Virus record (IMG/VR): IMGVR_UViG_3300028298_000005
Span: 1-64,000 of that record
DNA from: a virus
Direction: 5' to 3' (one strand)
DNA: 64,000 nucleotides
In this document: one piece after another, positions 15,878 to 23,714 of the stretch
How positions within the stretch are numbered: the stretch's first letter is position 1
How the letters are laid out: each line of letters begins with the position of its first letter
Notes under the pieces: generated by a model
What the model was told of the DNA's origin: nothing
Seen by the model: only the letters and a program-made list of their open reading frames with translations
The model's database searches: none
Translations under genes and position numbers: made by a program

Positions 15878-16844
15878 AATTCAAACTAACTTGTGTATTA
15901 CCGTTTGGAGTAACAGCGAAATAATAATTAATTATTAGATGATCACGAAAAACATGGACGGTCCGGATCAGATTTTTTAACACTACACGTTGCGCTTGGA
16001 CCGTCATTCCTTCAAATCTACCGAACTTGAATTTGTTAAAATCAAACTTTTCTGTTTTTATTCTGAATTGACTCTCTACTTCAGAAAGTAAAAAGTTTAG
16101 CTTTTTAATTTTATCCGGACTAAAAGAGAGAGAACTGTTAATTGTTTCAATTAATTGTGTAGTCTCTTTTTGTAAATCTTTTATAATTTTTCCACCAGCT
16201 AAGACTATTGCATTTTCTCTAGCCTTGGTGTACTGTTTTATCTTTGCAACGTTTATTCTCTGTGAAGTAACATTCTCCAGGATAAGATTATTTACAAGCT
16301 CTTGCCGGACAAGTTTACTGTTGGGGCATGATGTTGTACCATGAATTTCCTTATTCGCGCAGTTATAATAAAAATCAGTTGTCTTTGTTTTTAACCGTTT
16401 AACGTAGGAGGCCTTTTCCGTGCTATTGCAGTGACCGCAATAAGCAATGTTGAGATCAGAGATTAGGAATACATTTTTACGGGGGCGAGGAACAGATTTT
16501 ACCGCACCGATCAATTCAATAAATTTTTCTGATTGTTCCGGAGTAATAATGAGCCCCCAATTGCCGGAGTGTCCGTTTTCATAGAGTCCGGCATAGAATT
16601 TTAATCTTGCAGCTTTTAGCATATAGCCAATAGATGTAAGAGACCATTGTTTCTTTTTACGAGTAACATACTTAGCCGGTTGCTCATTTAAAAGTCTAAT
16701 TATTTCCTTTGGTTTTTTCCCTCCCTCAAGTGACTTAAAAATAAAGAGAAGGGTATTTTTTTCACTGTTGTTGATAGTAATAACTTTATTTGCCTTATCC
16801 CATGTATACCCGAAAGGGGCGGGACCGAAACGTAGTTTCTTCAT
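15864..16844 (-). CDS. Serine-recombinase-derived DNA-binding protein lacking the catalytic domain
   Basis: 326 residues. It starts directly with the Recombinase domain of large serine recombinases (FGPAPFGYTWDKANKVITIN; residues about 1-100). Then comes the zinc ribbon (YCGHC near residue 155 and later C-x10-C, FYYNCANKEIHGTTSC), and a helical coiled-coil region (200-270). The N-terminal resolvase domain with the catalytic serine is absent: an AAAGGAG site sits 5 bases before the ATG and no remnant lies upstream. It cannot cut DNA but could still bind an att-like site. Coupling to int suggests an accessory factor, directionality control or a recruited regulator. Function is inference. Confidence 0.85.
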   Translation of the reverse strand: MKKLRFGPAPFGYTWDKANKVITINNSEKNTLLFIFKSLEGGKKPKEIIRLLNEQPAKYVTRKKKQWSLTSIGYMLKAARLKFYAGLYENGHSGNWGLIITPEQSEKFIELIGAVKSVPRPRKNVFLISDLNIAYCGHCNSTEKASYVKRLKTKTTDFYYNCANKEIHGTTSCPNSKLVRQELVNNLILENVTSQRINVAKIKQYTKARENAIVLAGGKIIKDLQKETTQLIETINSSLSFSPDKIKKLNFLLSEVESQFRIKTEKFDFNKFKFGRFEGMTVQAQRVVLKNLIRTVHVFRDHLIINYYFAVTPNGNTQVSLNYEQK

Positions 16845-16879
16845 TTGAACTCCTTTGAATGTTAGTTCTTATAATATTT

Positions 16880-16890
16880 TATGTGTTAAA
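16880..16890 (-). promoter_or_regulatory. TTTAACACATA, minus-strand copy of the recurrent motif
   Basis: On the minus strand this reads TTTAACACATA, one base from the GTTAAYACATR motif found before other transcription units, and lies 36 bases upstream of the serine-recombinase-like gene. It is a candidate promoter for the integration pair. Inference from recurrence. Confidence 0.4.
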
Positions 16891-16901
16891 GACTCAGAGA
16901 A

Positions 16902-17150
16902 TTATTCTCTTTTATTTATTTTCAATACCATTAACACTAAACCAATTATTATTACATAAAGCCCGGCATTTGAAACTTTTGCCATAAGCCAAACACCAAG
17001 CGCAATTAATCCAAGTCCATAAATACGTGTAAGCCCTATCGTTACCGCAGATCTCCCAACGCTTGACAACCTTGGAGCGCCGCAATGAGGACAGGCTTTA
17101 GCATCGGTGCTAAGTTCTTTGTCACATTCTAAACATTTTACAAGTGCCAT
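16902..17150 (-). CDS. Zinc-ribbon membrane protein
   Basis: 82 residues. Residues 6-25 are a zinc ribbon with CLEC and CPHCG knuckles; residues about 38-77 are two transmembrane helices (YGLGLIALGVWLMAKV and GLYVIIIGLVLMVL). The start overlaps the stop of the secreted-protein gene. Such ribbon-plus-membrane proteins are common in bacteria, without a defined activity. Expression with the repressor would make it a lysogeny-expressed envelope protein; that is inference. Confidence 0.75.
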   Translation of the reverse strand: MALVKCLECDKELSTDAKACPHCGAPRLSSVGRSAVTIGLTRIYGLGLIALGVWLMAKVSNAGLYVIIIGLVLMVLKINKRE

Positions 17151-17713
17151 TACTTTTCTCCCTTTGAACGTTGTTCTTTAAATATTTTGGTTTTCTTTTT
17201 CCCTTCATCGATTTTGTCCATTATTGCGTCATCTTGAATTACAAGAATCATGTCTTTATTGCTATAAATTTTCAAATCGAAACGAATTTTAATATTATCA
17301 AAGACCCAAAGTAAATGGCTTAAACTAGGGTCATGTTTCGATTCACCCATTCTTCTTGCGAGGAGATTTGCGAACGCCCATGAAGCATTTTTCATCCCCG
17401 CGGCTTTCCCATCGTAATAAGTAAACGACATAGAATACAATTTGTTTTCATAAAATTCAAAAGAAGCATCTTCCCATCTATTAAAAAATACAAATCCCGA
17501 TCTTAAGTTAGGGACAGAATAGCTTTTTGCGCCGATAGTAGCATTAAGGCTTTTATATTCACGCGCTGAAGGATACATTGCTAAAAAACTTTTAAGCGTA
17601 CACCCAAGTTTTACTTTCTCAATTTCGAATGATTGAGCATTTTTTTCGTAATCAGTTAATTGTGCAAACCCAACAATAAGAAATACTACTATAAAAATAA
17701 TTACTGTTTTCAT
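17150..17713 (-). CDS. Secreted protein with N-terminal signal, lysogeny operon
   Basis: 187 residues. Residues 1-18 (MKTVIIFIVVFLIVGFAQ) are a signal peptide or anchor; the mature part has an AREYKSL/FYENKLYSMSFTYYDG pattern as in small periplasmic beta-sheet proteins. The C-terminus is highly charged. It is nested between the repressor and the zinc-ribbon gene with 4-base or smaller overlaps. Genes in this position are often expressed in the lysogen and may alter the cell envelope or exclude other phages. No family recognised. Confidence 0.72.
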   Translation of the reverse strand: MKTVIIFIVVFLIVGFAQLTDYEKNAQSFEIEKVKLGCTLKSFLAMYPSAREYKSLNATIGAKSYSVPNLRSGFVFFNRWEDASFEFYENKLYSMSFTYYDGKAAGMKNASWAFANLLARRMGESKHDPSLSHLLWVFDNIKIRFDLKIYSNKDMILVIQDDAIMDKIDEGKKKTKIFKEQRSKGEK

Positions 17714-18159
17714 GTTTGCCTTTTCTTTTTGATTAATTCTTCTTCTAGTTGTTTTATCCGTCTTTCTTTTTCGGTGAGTTGGAGTTTGAGCATTTCGATT
17801 AAGTCCTCGTATGGTTTTATAACCCTTTCTAATGTTGAACTGGTGATGCCGTTATAGTTATTATATTCTTTTGGCTCACCAATAAAGTTCCCATTCATCC
17901 CGTTCCCCTCAGTTTTTTTCTGGAAACTTTCATCGTGGACAGTATAACTTTGGGAGGTGGGCTCAAATATAGGCTGCAGATCATCAATAATAGCTAAACT
18001 TCTGGCTAAAAAATTAATCCCCTCAACAATTTTAACTCGATGTTCTGGCTTGTCACTATCAAGCCAGATATCTAAAGTCGCCCGGGACACCTTCATAGCT
18101 TTTGAGAGCTCAACTTTATTAATTTTTTTTTCTTTTATAAACTCTTGTAAATTAAGCAC
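17710..18159 (-). CDS. Candidate lysogeny repressor (HTH plus coiled coil)
   Basis: 149 residues from a GTG start (18159) with an AGGA 10 bases before it. Residues 1-55 form an XRE-like helix-turn-helix (INKVELSKAMKVSRATLDIWL). A Gly/Asn-rich linker (GNGMNGNFIGEPKEYNNYNG) follows, then residues 105-149 are a coiled coil. There is no LexA/CI-type self-cleaving peptidase domain. It is transcribed divergently from the early operon across a 114-base region with a TGTATA-N14-TATACA palindrome, as expected for the lysis-lysogeny switch. Direct repression of the early promoter is inferred from layout. Confidence 0.75.
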   Translation of the reverse strand: MLNLQEFIKEKKINKVELSKAMKVSRATLDIWLDSDKPEHRVKIVEGINFLARSLAIIDDLQPIFEPTSQSYTVHDESFQKKTEGNGMNGNFIGEPKEYNNYNGITSSTLERVIKPYEDLIEMLKLQLTEKERRIKQLEEELIKKKRQT

Positions 18160-18273
18160 TTATGTATAATCCTATAAAATAATATACAATTTAGTAAAAA
18201 TTAACTTGACAATAACGCATAATAGTATTAAGTTTACAACGCACTTAAATGAAAATAAAACAAGGCAAACAAA
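18160..18273. promoter_or_regulatory. Divergent early/repressor control region with operator-like palindrome
   Basis: This 114-base AT-rich region separates the repressor from the rightward early genes. It contains the inverted repeat TGTATA (18163-18168) and TATACA (18183-18188), 14 bases apart and overlapping the repressor leader. A TTGACA (18205-18210) is followed by AT-rich TAATAGTATTAAG; spacing does not give a clean consensus -10. It is a candidate operator and early promoter. Confidence 0.5.
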
Positions 18274-18555
18274 ATGAACAGCACAGACAAAAAACAAAAA
18301 CAAGAAATTTGCACAGAGATCAAAAAAACAGTCGAGCAATTAAATGCGCAAATAACTACTGCGGCAAGTTTAGGGCTGCAAGTGCTTATGAATAAGCATT
18401 CTTATTTAGCAACAAGCCCCAATATGCCGCAATCGGTTAAAATAGTTGAAGAAACAATTTATTGTGAAATAAAACCACAGTCCACGATTTTACCACAGGC
18501 GCTTATTGCTGAAGAAGAGAGACCAACAGATCAATCTTCTTCTCTAAAGATTTAA
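18274..18555 (+). CDS. First early gene, unknown
   Basis: 93 residues, first gene to the right of the divergent control region. The N-terminal 45 residues are helical and charged; the rest is extended and Pro/Glu-rich. No HTH is evident, so it is not an obvious Cro. The last 53 bases overlap the 3' end of an opposing zinc-ribbon gene. Function unknown. Confidence 0.6.
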   Translation: MNSTDKKQKQEICTEIKKTVEQLNAQITTAASLGLQVLMNKHSYLATSPNMPQSVKIVEETIYCEIKPQSTILPQALIAEEERPTDQSSSLKI

Positions 18556-18709
18556 ATAAATCAGTGGTAGCAAAATATTCAATGGTGTTAACAACTGCTC
18601 CACATGATGAACATTGAACAAAGTATTTTGGACTAGCGTTGTTACGAATATTGGCTTCTACAAGTTCAAAACTTGTATCATCACACTTTGGACATTTAGA
18701 AGTAGCCAT
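18503..18709 (-). CDS. Small zinc-ribbon protein, convergent
   Basis: 68 residues on the opposite strand within the early region. CPKC (residues 6-9) and CSSCG (about 33-37) form a four-cysteine zinc ribbon; a short C-terminal helix follows. An AAGGGA site precedes the ATG. It overlaps the end of the preceding early gene tail to tail. The spaced cysteine pairs support a real gene despite the overlap. Role unknown, possibly nucleic-acid or protein binding. Confidence 0.6.
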   Translation of the reverse strand: MATSKCPKCDDTSFELVEANIRNNASPKYFVQCSSCGAVVNTIEYFATTDLFKSLEKKIDLLVSLLQQ

Positions 18710-18757
18710 AAAAAAAAGTCCCTTTAAAAATAGAACATTAATTAAACAGAGTTAAAA

Positions 18758-19051
18758 ATGAATTTAGAACAGACACAAAATAAAAAAGACTACCGCAAAC
18801 CGCAAACTATATTTTCCTTGCAGGAGCGGGAAGAGATAAAAGCCAGAGCCTACAATTTATTGCAAGACGTTAAGGACGGGGTACAGATTTATCTTGCCGA
18901 TATGCTTTTCGTTTCAAAGAACAACATCAACATGGCTTTTGCCGGGCGGAACATGAAACTTATGGCAAGAATTAAACAGTTTGTTGAGGCTTACGAAAGT
19001 TCACCGGATAACGCCGCCGCTTATGCAAAACAATTTCAAAGAGCTATATGA
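18758..19051 (+). CDS. Small early protein
   Basis: 97 residues. The sequence is helical throughout (REEIKARAYNLLQDVKDG, then FVSKNNINMAFAGRNMKLMARI), with a pattern that could be a helix-turn-helix near residues 45-70. It overlaps the next start by 4 bases. A DNA-binding role is possible but unproven. Confidence 0.6.
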   Translation: MNLEQTQNKKDYRKPQTIFSLQEREEIKARAYNLLQDVKDGVQIYLADMLFVSKNNINMAFAGRNMKLMARIKQFVEAYESSPDNAAAYAKQFQRAI

Positions 19052-19473
19052 AACATAACCTAACACATGAAAAATTCCAAGTATTAACGTTCGAGCAACG
19101 TTCGAGCATCTTCTTCCAGGGTAAAAAATTAAAAATTTACCATGAAGGGGGAATGGATTGGTTTGATCTTGACAATATAACGGTCATATTACCCAATACC
19201 CATGCATGTAGTAGCGAACAAGCGAGTATGCCCGCAGGTAGAGCAAACGCTAACAATAAAGGCTACAGTCTTTTGGACATTTGCTTCTGGGGTAGCACCA
19301 TTCTCAGATTTCGGTATAAAGACCGGAACGGTAAGAAAGCTGTCCCCAAGGGTGTACTTACCCCCAAGACATTGATTGCATTGATTTCTGATTTGATTCT
19401 TCATAAACCAAGCGAGAACGAGTTGTCTATCTTGTGCAGAAAGTTTCATATAGAACTCCTTAAAGAATATTGA
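19048..19473 (+). CDS. Small early protein, unknown
   Basis: 141 residues, coupled to the preceding gene by a 4-base overlap. A central aromatic strand (LLDICFWGSTILRFRYKDRNG) is followed by a helical C-terminus. No motif recognised. It lies in a run of short early genes, usually host-takeover or accessory factors. Confidence 0.6.
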   Translation: MKHNLTHEKFQVLTFEQRSSIFFQGKKLKIYHEGGMDWFDLDNITVILPNTHACSSEQASMPAGRANANNKGYSLLDICFWGSTILRFRYKDRNGKKAVPKGVLTPKTLIALISDLILHKPSENELSILCRKFHIELLKEY

Positions 19474-19511
19474 TGGTAAATATAAATAATAAATTCAAAG
19501 GAAGATAAACA

Positions 19512-19793
19512 ATGAACATGGAAATATTTAGGGAATTTTGGCCGTCATTTGCTACCGGGGTTGTCGTCGGGATGCTGTTTATTCTTGCTGCTTGTGCCTA
19601 TTATTTAATTAAAGCTGATAAGGACATAGAGAGATTAGAGAAATCAAGGGATACCGAGCGAAAAGAATGTGCAAGGCTTACCAAAGAAACCCAAGCACTC
19701 CGTGAAGCAAACCAACAAATAGCTAAGGAAAATTTCGAAGAAGGACTTTTGAAGGGGAAGTATGAATATTTTTTGAATGAGGTTAAAGCATGA
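19512..19793 (+). CDS. Single-span membrane protein with coiled coil
   Basis: 93 residues. Residues about 12-33 (FATGVVVGMLFILAACAYYL) are a transmembrane helix; the rest is a heptad-type coiled coil (DIERLEKSRDTERKECARL). Start ATG 19512 follows an AAAGGA site. The stop overlaps the next ATG. It could be an inner-membrane scaffold or exclusion protein; unknown. Confidence 0.65.
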   Translation: MNMEIFREFWPSFATGVVVGMLFILAACAYYLIKADKDIERLEKSRDTERKECARLTKETQALREANQQIAKENFEEGLLKGKYEYFLNEVKA

Positions 19794-20047
19794 GAAGTGA
19801 ATTAGAAATTAGGAATTACGAATTAGGATTAGCCTCCCAGCCGGTTGAAAGTGAGCAGGTTTGCGAATCGTTTGAAGCCGCCATGCATTATGATTGCCGG
19901 ATTTGTGCTAAAGAATGCCAATTTAGAAAAGGACCAAGTACAACTTCGGAAAGAATTGCGGTTGCTTGCTGTATGCTGTTTTGTGCAATCATTGCTATCA
20001 CCGGGATAATTCAAGGAGTAAATTATTTAATGGAGAAGGTTTTATGA
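19790..20047 (+). CDS. Cysteine-containing membrane protein with a repeat-derived N-terminus
   Basis: 85 residues. Residues about 4-14 (ELEIRNYELGL) are encoded by four degenerate AATTAGG heptamers at 19800-19827, so the array runs through the reading frame. Residues 35-45 hold a Cys cluster (CRICAKEC), and residues 57-82 a transmembrane helix. Both ends overlap neighbours by 4 bases. The N-terminal sequence is likely neutral repeat-encoded padding. Function unknown. Confidence 0.6.
   Translation: MRSELEIRNYELGLASQPVESEQVCESFEAAMHYDCRICAKECQFRKGPSTTSERIAVACCMLFCAIIAITGIIQGVNYLMEKVL
19800..19827 (+). repeat. AATTAGG heptamer array (degenerate, in coding sequence)
   Basis: Units are AATTAGA, AATTAGG, AATTACG, AATTAGG. 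Unlike the other arrays, this one lies inside a gene just after its start codon rather than between genes. Confidence 0.85.
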
Positions 20048-20232
20048 GCAAAAAAGATTTTAGAATTTTCTCTACTGTTCAATGCACCGAACCGGGATGC
20101 ACGGCAAAGATTAAACAGAATGTGATAGATCGGAAACCGGACGCGGATAAGTGTTTTAGGCATTGGCCATTCGCAAGAAGAAACCGGTGCAAGAGTAAAA
20201 CAACAAATGACAATCTCCAAACAACAAATTAG
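20044..20232 (+). CDS. Small cysteine-rich protein
   Basis: 62 residues from ATG 20044, overlapping the previous stop (ATGA); the frame is open upstream but that part overlaps the preceding gene. Cys at about 16 and 21 (CTEPGC) and two later (DKCF, NRC) suggest a small zinc-binding fold. The C-terminus is basic and Asn/Thr-rich. Function unknown. Confidence 0.55.
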   Translation: MSKKDFRIFSTVQCTEPGCTAKIKQNVIDRKPDADKCFRHWPFARRNRCKSKTTNDNLQTTN

Positions 20233-20248
20233 AATAAAGGATACGGGA

Positions 20249-20863
20249 ATGAAATATTATTTAACAAATCTATTTTATACGATTTTCAATAAGTGGGGAA
20301 AGATACTTTTTAAAAATTTTCTTGACGTTGTTGCTATTAAAAAATTTGATACTTATTACATAAAAACCACAGCATCAATTGTGGAATACTCAACAAGAAA
20401 AGGGTTGAAGGCATACCGGAGTTTTGTCCAAATAAAATATACGGAATTTGGAGAATATCCTTACAGAAGCGAAACTATCCAGAATTTTAATGGGCTTGGA
20501 ATATCGGTTGTTTTTTATTGGAATATAACTAGAGCACAGTATGGACAAATAAAAACTTTTCTATGTTCATTTGCCCCGGAAAAGGGGGGACAGAATGAAT
20601 TAGAGAACTTACTGATACTACTATTCAGCAATGAATATGAAAAAGCGTTTGAGAGATTGAACGACATTACAAAAAGAAGTTTGGAAAAGAAATCAGAACT
20701 TGAGGCAAGTTATAATAAAGAAATAAATCTTGAAAAGAAAGATCTTCTAAGCTATCAGATTAAACGTATTAAGATGAAATTTACTCTTCTTGATAAGATT
20801 CAAACTGAATTATTTTCTCCTCGGTTTGAACAATTTATCTCTCAAGAGAAAAAAAGAAATTAA
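20249..20863 (+). CDS. Early protein, unknown, with C-terminal coiled coil
   Basis: 204 residues from ATG 20249, which has AAAGGA at the right distance; the upstream in-frame ATG at 20207 lacks a ribosome site. The N-terminal 30 residues are hydrophobic and aromatic, possibly membrane-associated; the middle is beta-type; residues 130-204 are a charged coiled coil (EKKSELEASYNKEINLEKKDL). No family recognised. Confidence 0.6.
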   Translation: MKYYLTNLFYTIFNKWGKILFKNFLDVVAIKKFDTYYIKTTASIVEYSTRKGLKAYRSFVQIKYTEFGEYPYRSETIQNFNGLGISVVFYWNITRAQYGQIKTFLCSFAPEKGGQNELENLLILLFSNEYEKAFERLNDITKRSLEKKSELEASYNKEINLEKKDLLSYQIKRIKMKFTLLDKIQTELFSPRFEQFISQEKKRN

Positions 20864-20875
20864 AAGGAGTCCATC

Positions 20876-21217
20876 ATGGGAACAATCCGGCACATCGTAG
20901 CAAGTAATGTTCTAGTTCTTGAAAGAGTAAGAAAGGATCACGGTAATGTTCCGGCGCTTGCGGAGAATATTAAAAGTGAAGGGTTACACAACCCTATACA
21001 TGTAATTGAAAGCAGAAACGGGCAATACGTGCTCTTAGCGGGGGAAAGACGGCTGAAGGCTGTCTTACTACTCGGTGAGCCGTTAATCGCTGTTAGAGTG
21101 ATTGAGAAAGCAATTAGACCGGAGAATTTTTACGCATTCCACCGTGATTACCAAACAGTGGGAATAAACAGAAACCAACCAAGATGCGGACACGTACTTA
21201 TAAAGATTAACAATTAA
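20876..21217 (+). CDS. Short ParB-like N-terminal domain protein
   Basis: 113 residues with the ParB/sulfiredoxin core: RKDHGNVPALAENIKSEGL (residues 19-37), an NPIHVI strand, and the nucleotide-binding LLAGERRLKAVLLLGE (50-65). It ends before the HTH domain found in full ParB proteins. A longer ParB-like protein of the same kind lies at 21607. Possible roles are partition, regulation or nuclease-type activity. The C-terminal 30 residues look unrelated to ParB. Confidence 0.75.
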   Translation: MGTIRHIVASNVLVLERVRKDHGNVPALAENIKSEGLHNPIHVIESRNGQYVLLAGERRLKAVLLLGEPLIAVRVIEKAIRPENFYAFHRDYQTVGINRNQPRCGHVLIKINN

Positions 21218-21234
21218 AAACTAAAGGAAGAATT

Positions 21235-21597
21235 ATGAAGACGAAAATCAAAAGAACAATCACAGGGAATGGTAAGCGTTTGTTAATACCAGAAACATTC
21301 AAAATTGAAGACCTCCTCCAAGTCCCGGTAATTAATATTCATGCGTCGAAGGATAAACTTGAAGCAATAAATGAAGCAAAAGACTTATTAGCGCTTAGTA
21401 TTGATAGACTTGAGATCATAGTAAATGAGATTGAAGACGGGACTTCTGCTTCTCGTGAAATTGCGAAGAGGTTAGTTCCTTTAAAGTCATTTTCTATATC
21501 AAGTTTGTTAGGCAAATTACCATCAGACTTATTGGGAGAACGAGAAAGAATAGAAATACTCGGCAGCAGAATAAAACAACTTCTTTTCGATTTATAA
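21235..21597 (+). CDS. Small early protein between ParB-like genes
   Basis: 120 residues, helical and charged, with a repeated Leu/Ile pattern (AKDLLALSIDRLEIIVNEIED). AAAGGA precedes the start. It lies in one transcription unit with two ParB-like genes and might be a partner, but no motif is visible. Confidence 0.6.
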   Translation: MKTKIKRTITGNGKRLLIPETFKIEDLLQVPVINIHASKDKLEAINEAKDLLALSIDRLEIIVNEIEDGTSASREIAKRLVPLKSFSISSLLGKLPSDLLGERERIEILGSRIKQLLFDL

Positions 21598-21606
21598 GGG
21601 GAAAAT

Positions 21607-22632
21607 ATGCTAGTAAATATTGGTGACATCATTATCCGAGAGGATAGAATAAGAAAAGATTTTGGAGACATTTCGGAATTAGCTGAGGATATTCTGGTAA
21701 ATGGTTTGATCAATCCGCCGGTAGTTACGCCGGATTTGGTTTTACTTGCCGGTGAAAGAAGGATGAAGGCGATGAAGCAGCTTGGATATAACCAGGTTGA
21801 AGTTAGGACGTTAACCGTAAGAGATTACGAACACCGGTTAATGATTGAAATTAGTGAAAATGAAAACCGGAAGAATTTTTCGTTTACTGAAAGAATGGAC
21901 TTGGCAAGGAGGCTTGAAATAGTTGAACGGGAAAAGGCACTTGAAAGAATTTTAGCCGGTAAAAAGACGGCTGACGACCCTACGCCAACATTGGCGGAGG
22001 GTACAGAAAAGGGAGAAACTAATTTGAAAGTTGCCGTAGCCGTTGGATTAGGTGGAAAAGAAACATATCGTAAAGCTAAAAAGATAATGGAAGAAGCCGA
22101 TCCGGAAACGATAAAGGCGCTGGACGAGAATCAGTTAAGTATAAATGGCGCATATATACAACTCAAAGCAAAATTGGCGGAGAAGGAAGAATTGCTCTCG
22201 AGCAAAGATACAATGATCCAGAACTTGATGAGTAAAAAAGGGGGAAAAGAAGCAGCGAAATCACTTGAAGAAAAGAATGATGAAATTCTAAAGTTGAGAC
22301 GCGACTTAAAAAAGGCGGAAACGGAATTAGAAGATTTGCAGGAGGTAAAAGCGCAGAAAGATGAACTGAAAACTCTTCAAAATAGCATTGAAAAACTGAA
22401 AGAACGTGAAAGTAAAGCCATCCAAGAGTATAAGGAGATGGGGAAAATTTTCAGCTGGATAGACCGGGCAAAAAAATATATCGGTGACGAGATGTTACAG
22501 ATACCAACGCTAATGTATTTGCCGGAAAGCCCAAGCCAAATAGTTAAGGAAGAAGTTAAGCATATCCTCCGGGTAGTAAGTGATTGGAGTTATGCGATGA
22601 GACAAAAATTTCAAATAGCGGAAGATGAGTAG
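21607..22632 (+). CDS. ParB-like protein with long coiled coil
   Basis: 341 residues. Residues 1-95 are the ParB core with RKDFGDISELAEDIL, LLAGERRMKAMKQLGY and the ENENRKNFSFTERMDLARR stretch that leads to the HTH region (about 85-165). Residues 180-270 form a coiled coil (KAETELEDLQEVKAQKDELK), and a small helical domain ends the protein. ParB proteins bind CTP and DNA and serve in partition or transcription control. No ParA is seen in the window, so a regulatory role is at least as likely as partition. Confidence 0.82.
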   Translation: MLVNIGDIIIREDRIRKDFGDISELAEDILVNGLINPPVVTPDLVLLAGERRMKAMKQLGYNQVEVRTLTVRDYEHRLMIEISENENRKNFSFTERMDLARRLEIVEREKALERILAGKKTADDPTPTLAEGTEKGETNLKVAVAVGLGGKETYRKAKKIMEEADPETIKALDENQLSINGAYIQLKAKLAEKEELLSSKDTMIQNLMSKKGGKEAAKSLEEKNDEILKLRRDLKKAETELEDLQEVKAQKDELKTLQNSIEKLKERESKAIQEYKEMGKIFSWIDRAKKYIGDEMLQIPTLMYLPESPSQIVKEEVKHILRVVSDWSYAMRQKFQIAEDE

Positions 22633-22634
22633 TT

Positions 22635-23216
22635 ATGAATAGCGGAAATACTTCACTAATGCCAGTGTTAGATGTTACTAAAATTCCTACGAATGTGCTA
22701 AAAGATTTAGCTTTTAGTTTGCAGGGCGAACTGATGAAGCGGACGGTAGCCGATGTTGAGGAATTTAAGGCAAAGACCGCTGAAACTATCAATACACAGC
22801 ACAATGAAATTGAAAAACTTAAAAATAATTTGGACGCGCAGAGTGAAAAGGTGTTTTTTATTCATGCACGGAGCGCGGACGAAAAGTATTTGACAATGCG
22901 AATGTTAGGCAACAGAAATATTCCTCCTATTGCTAACAAGATGACGCGGTTATTACAGTACGCGGGAATATTGCAGATAGGGAAATCGATTCCATACAGC
23001 AACGCATTAGCAGGAAAAGGACCAATTGCGATAACGTACAAAATCTCAAACGCGCAGGGCTATGAAGGTTTAGGTTACAAATTCCACGAGGCGAGAACGT
23101 GGGAGATCATTCACAAAAAATTAAAGAAAGATGAGTTGTTCAATAGTTTTATGAATTGTTCAACAAAGGAAGAGTTAGATAAATTCATCGGTAAACTACC
23201 GATATTATACAAGTAA
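22635..23216 (+). CDS. Early protein, antirepressor-like C-terminal part (weak)
   Basis: 193 residues starting 2 bases after the ParB-like stop. Residues 40-70 are a coiled coil; residues about 95-180 contain MRMLGNRNIPPIANKMTRLL, QIGKSIPY and YKFHEARTWEIIHKKL, a pattern reminiscent of antirepressor/KilA-C-type domains in which a basic winged helix ends in aromatic residues. Identification is weak. If correct it would counter the repressor at 17710-18159. Confidence 0.5.
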   Translation: MNSGNTSLMPVLDVTKIPTNVLKDLAFSLQGELMKRTVADVEEFKAKTAETINTQHNEIEKLKNNLDAQSEKVFFIHARSADEKYLTMRMLGNRNIPPIANKMTRLLQYAGILQIGKSIPYSNALAGKGPIAITYKISNAQGYEGLGYKFHEARTWEIIHKKLKKDELFNSFMNCSTKEELDKFIGKLPILYK

Positions 23217-23258
23217 TAAGGTATAATAACTATGTTCAATAATCAAAGGAATAAAGCA

Positions 23259-23714
23259 ATGAGCGGACTAATTTCGATCTTCGACACGATCCCGCACGGA
23301 ATTTCCTTTGCTACTATAGCGAGGGAAGATAGACCCCACGGACGGGTTCCGGCAACAAGTTTCACCAGAATATTTGTTGAGAATAAAATGGGGCGCTATA
23401 CCGAAAAATCTAAAAACGTTCTCAATAGGTTTTGTCAAAATCTTAAAGAAGAAATTGACATGCACATCCAAGTAAGGAGAGCAGAAAAAGGAGATCCATT
23501 TTTACCGGCGCAAGAAGTAAGGGAAGAATTGGCAACAAAGCTATGCGTAAGCGAACAAGCGCTAAGGGCATGGTCTAATCCTTGCGACAAAAGCGGAAAC
23601 AAAATGGGGATAGGCGATCTGATAGCTTATTCCGAAAAGATAAAATCGACTTTTTTAATTGAGGCTTTATTAAACGATCTGAAAGAAGGATGTATGCATG
23701 TTGGAAGTTGTTAA
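23259..23714 (+). CDS. Early protein with HTH-like C-terminal half
   Basis: 151 residues from ATG 23259, chosen because AAAGGA lies 8 bases upstream; an in-frame ATG at 23232 would add nine residues. Residues about 95-125 (VREELATKLCVSEQALRAWS) look like a helix-turn-helix, and RPHGRVPATSF is a basic patch. The 3' end overlaps the excisionase-like gene by 17 bases. Possible transcription regulator; family not recognised. Confidence 0.55.
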   Translation: MSGLISIFDTIPHGISFATIAREDRPHGRVPATSFTRIFVENKMGRYTEKSKNVLNRFCQNLKEEIDMHIQVRRAEKGDPFLPAQEVREELATKLCVSEQALRAWSNPCDKSGNKMGIGDLIAYSEKIKSTFLIEALLNDLKEGCMHVGSC

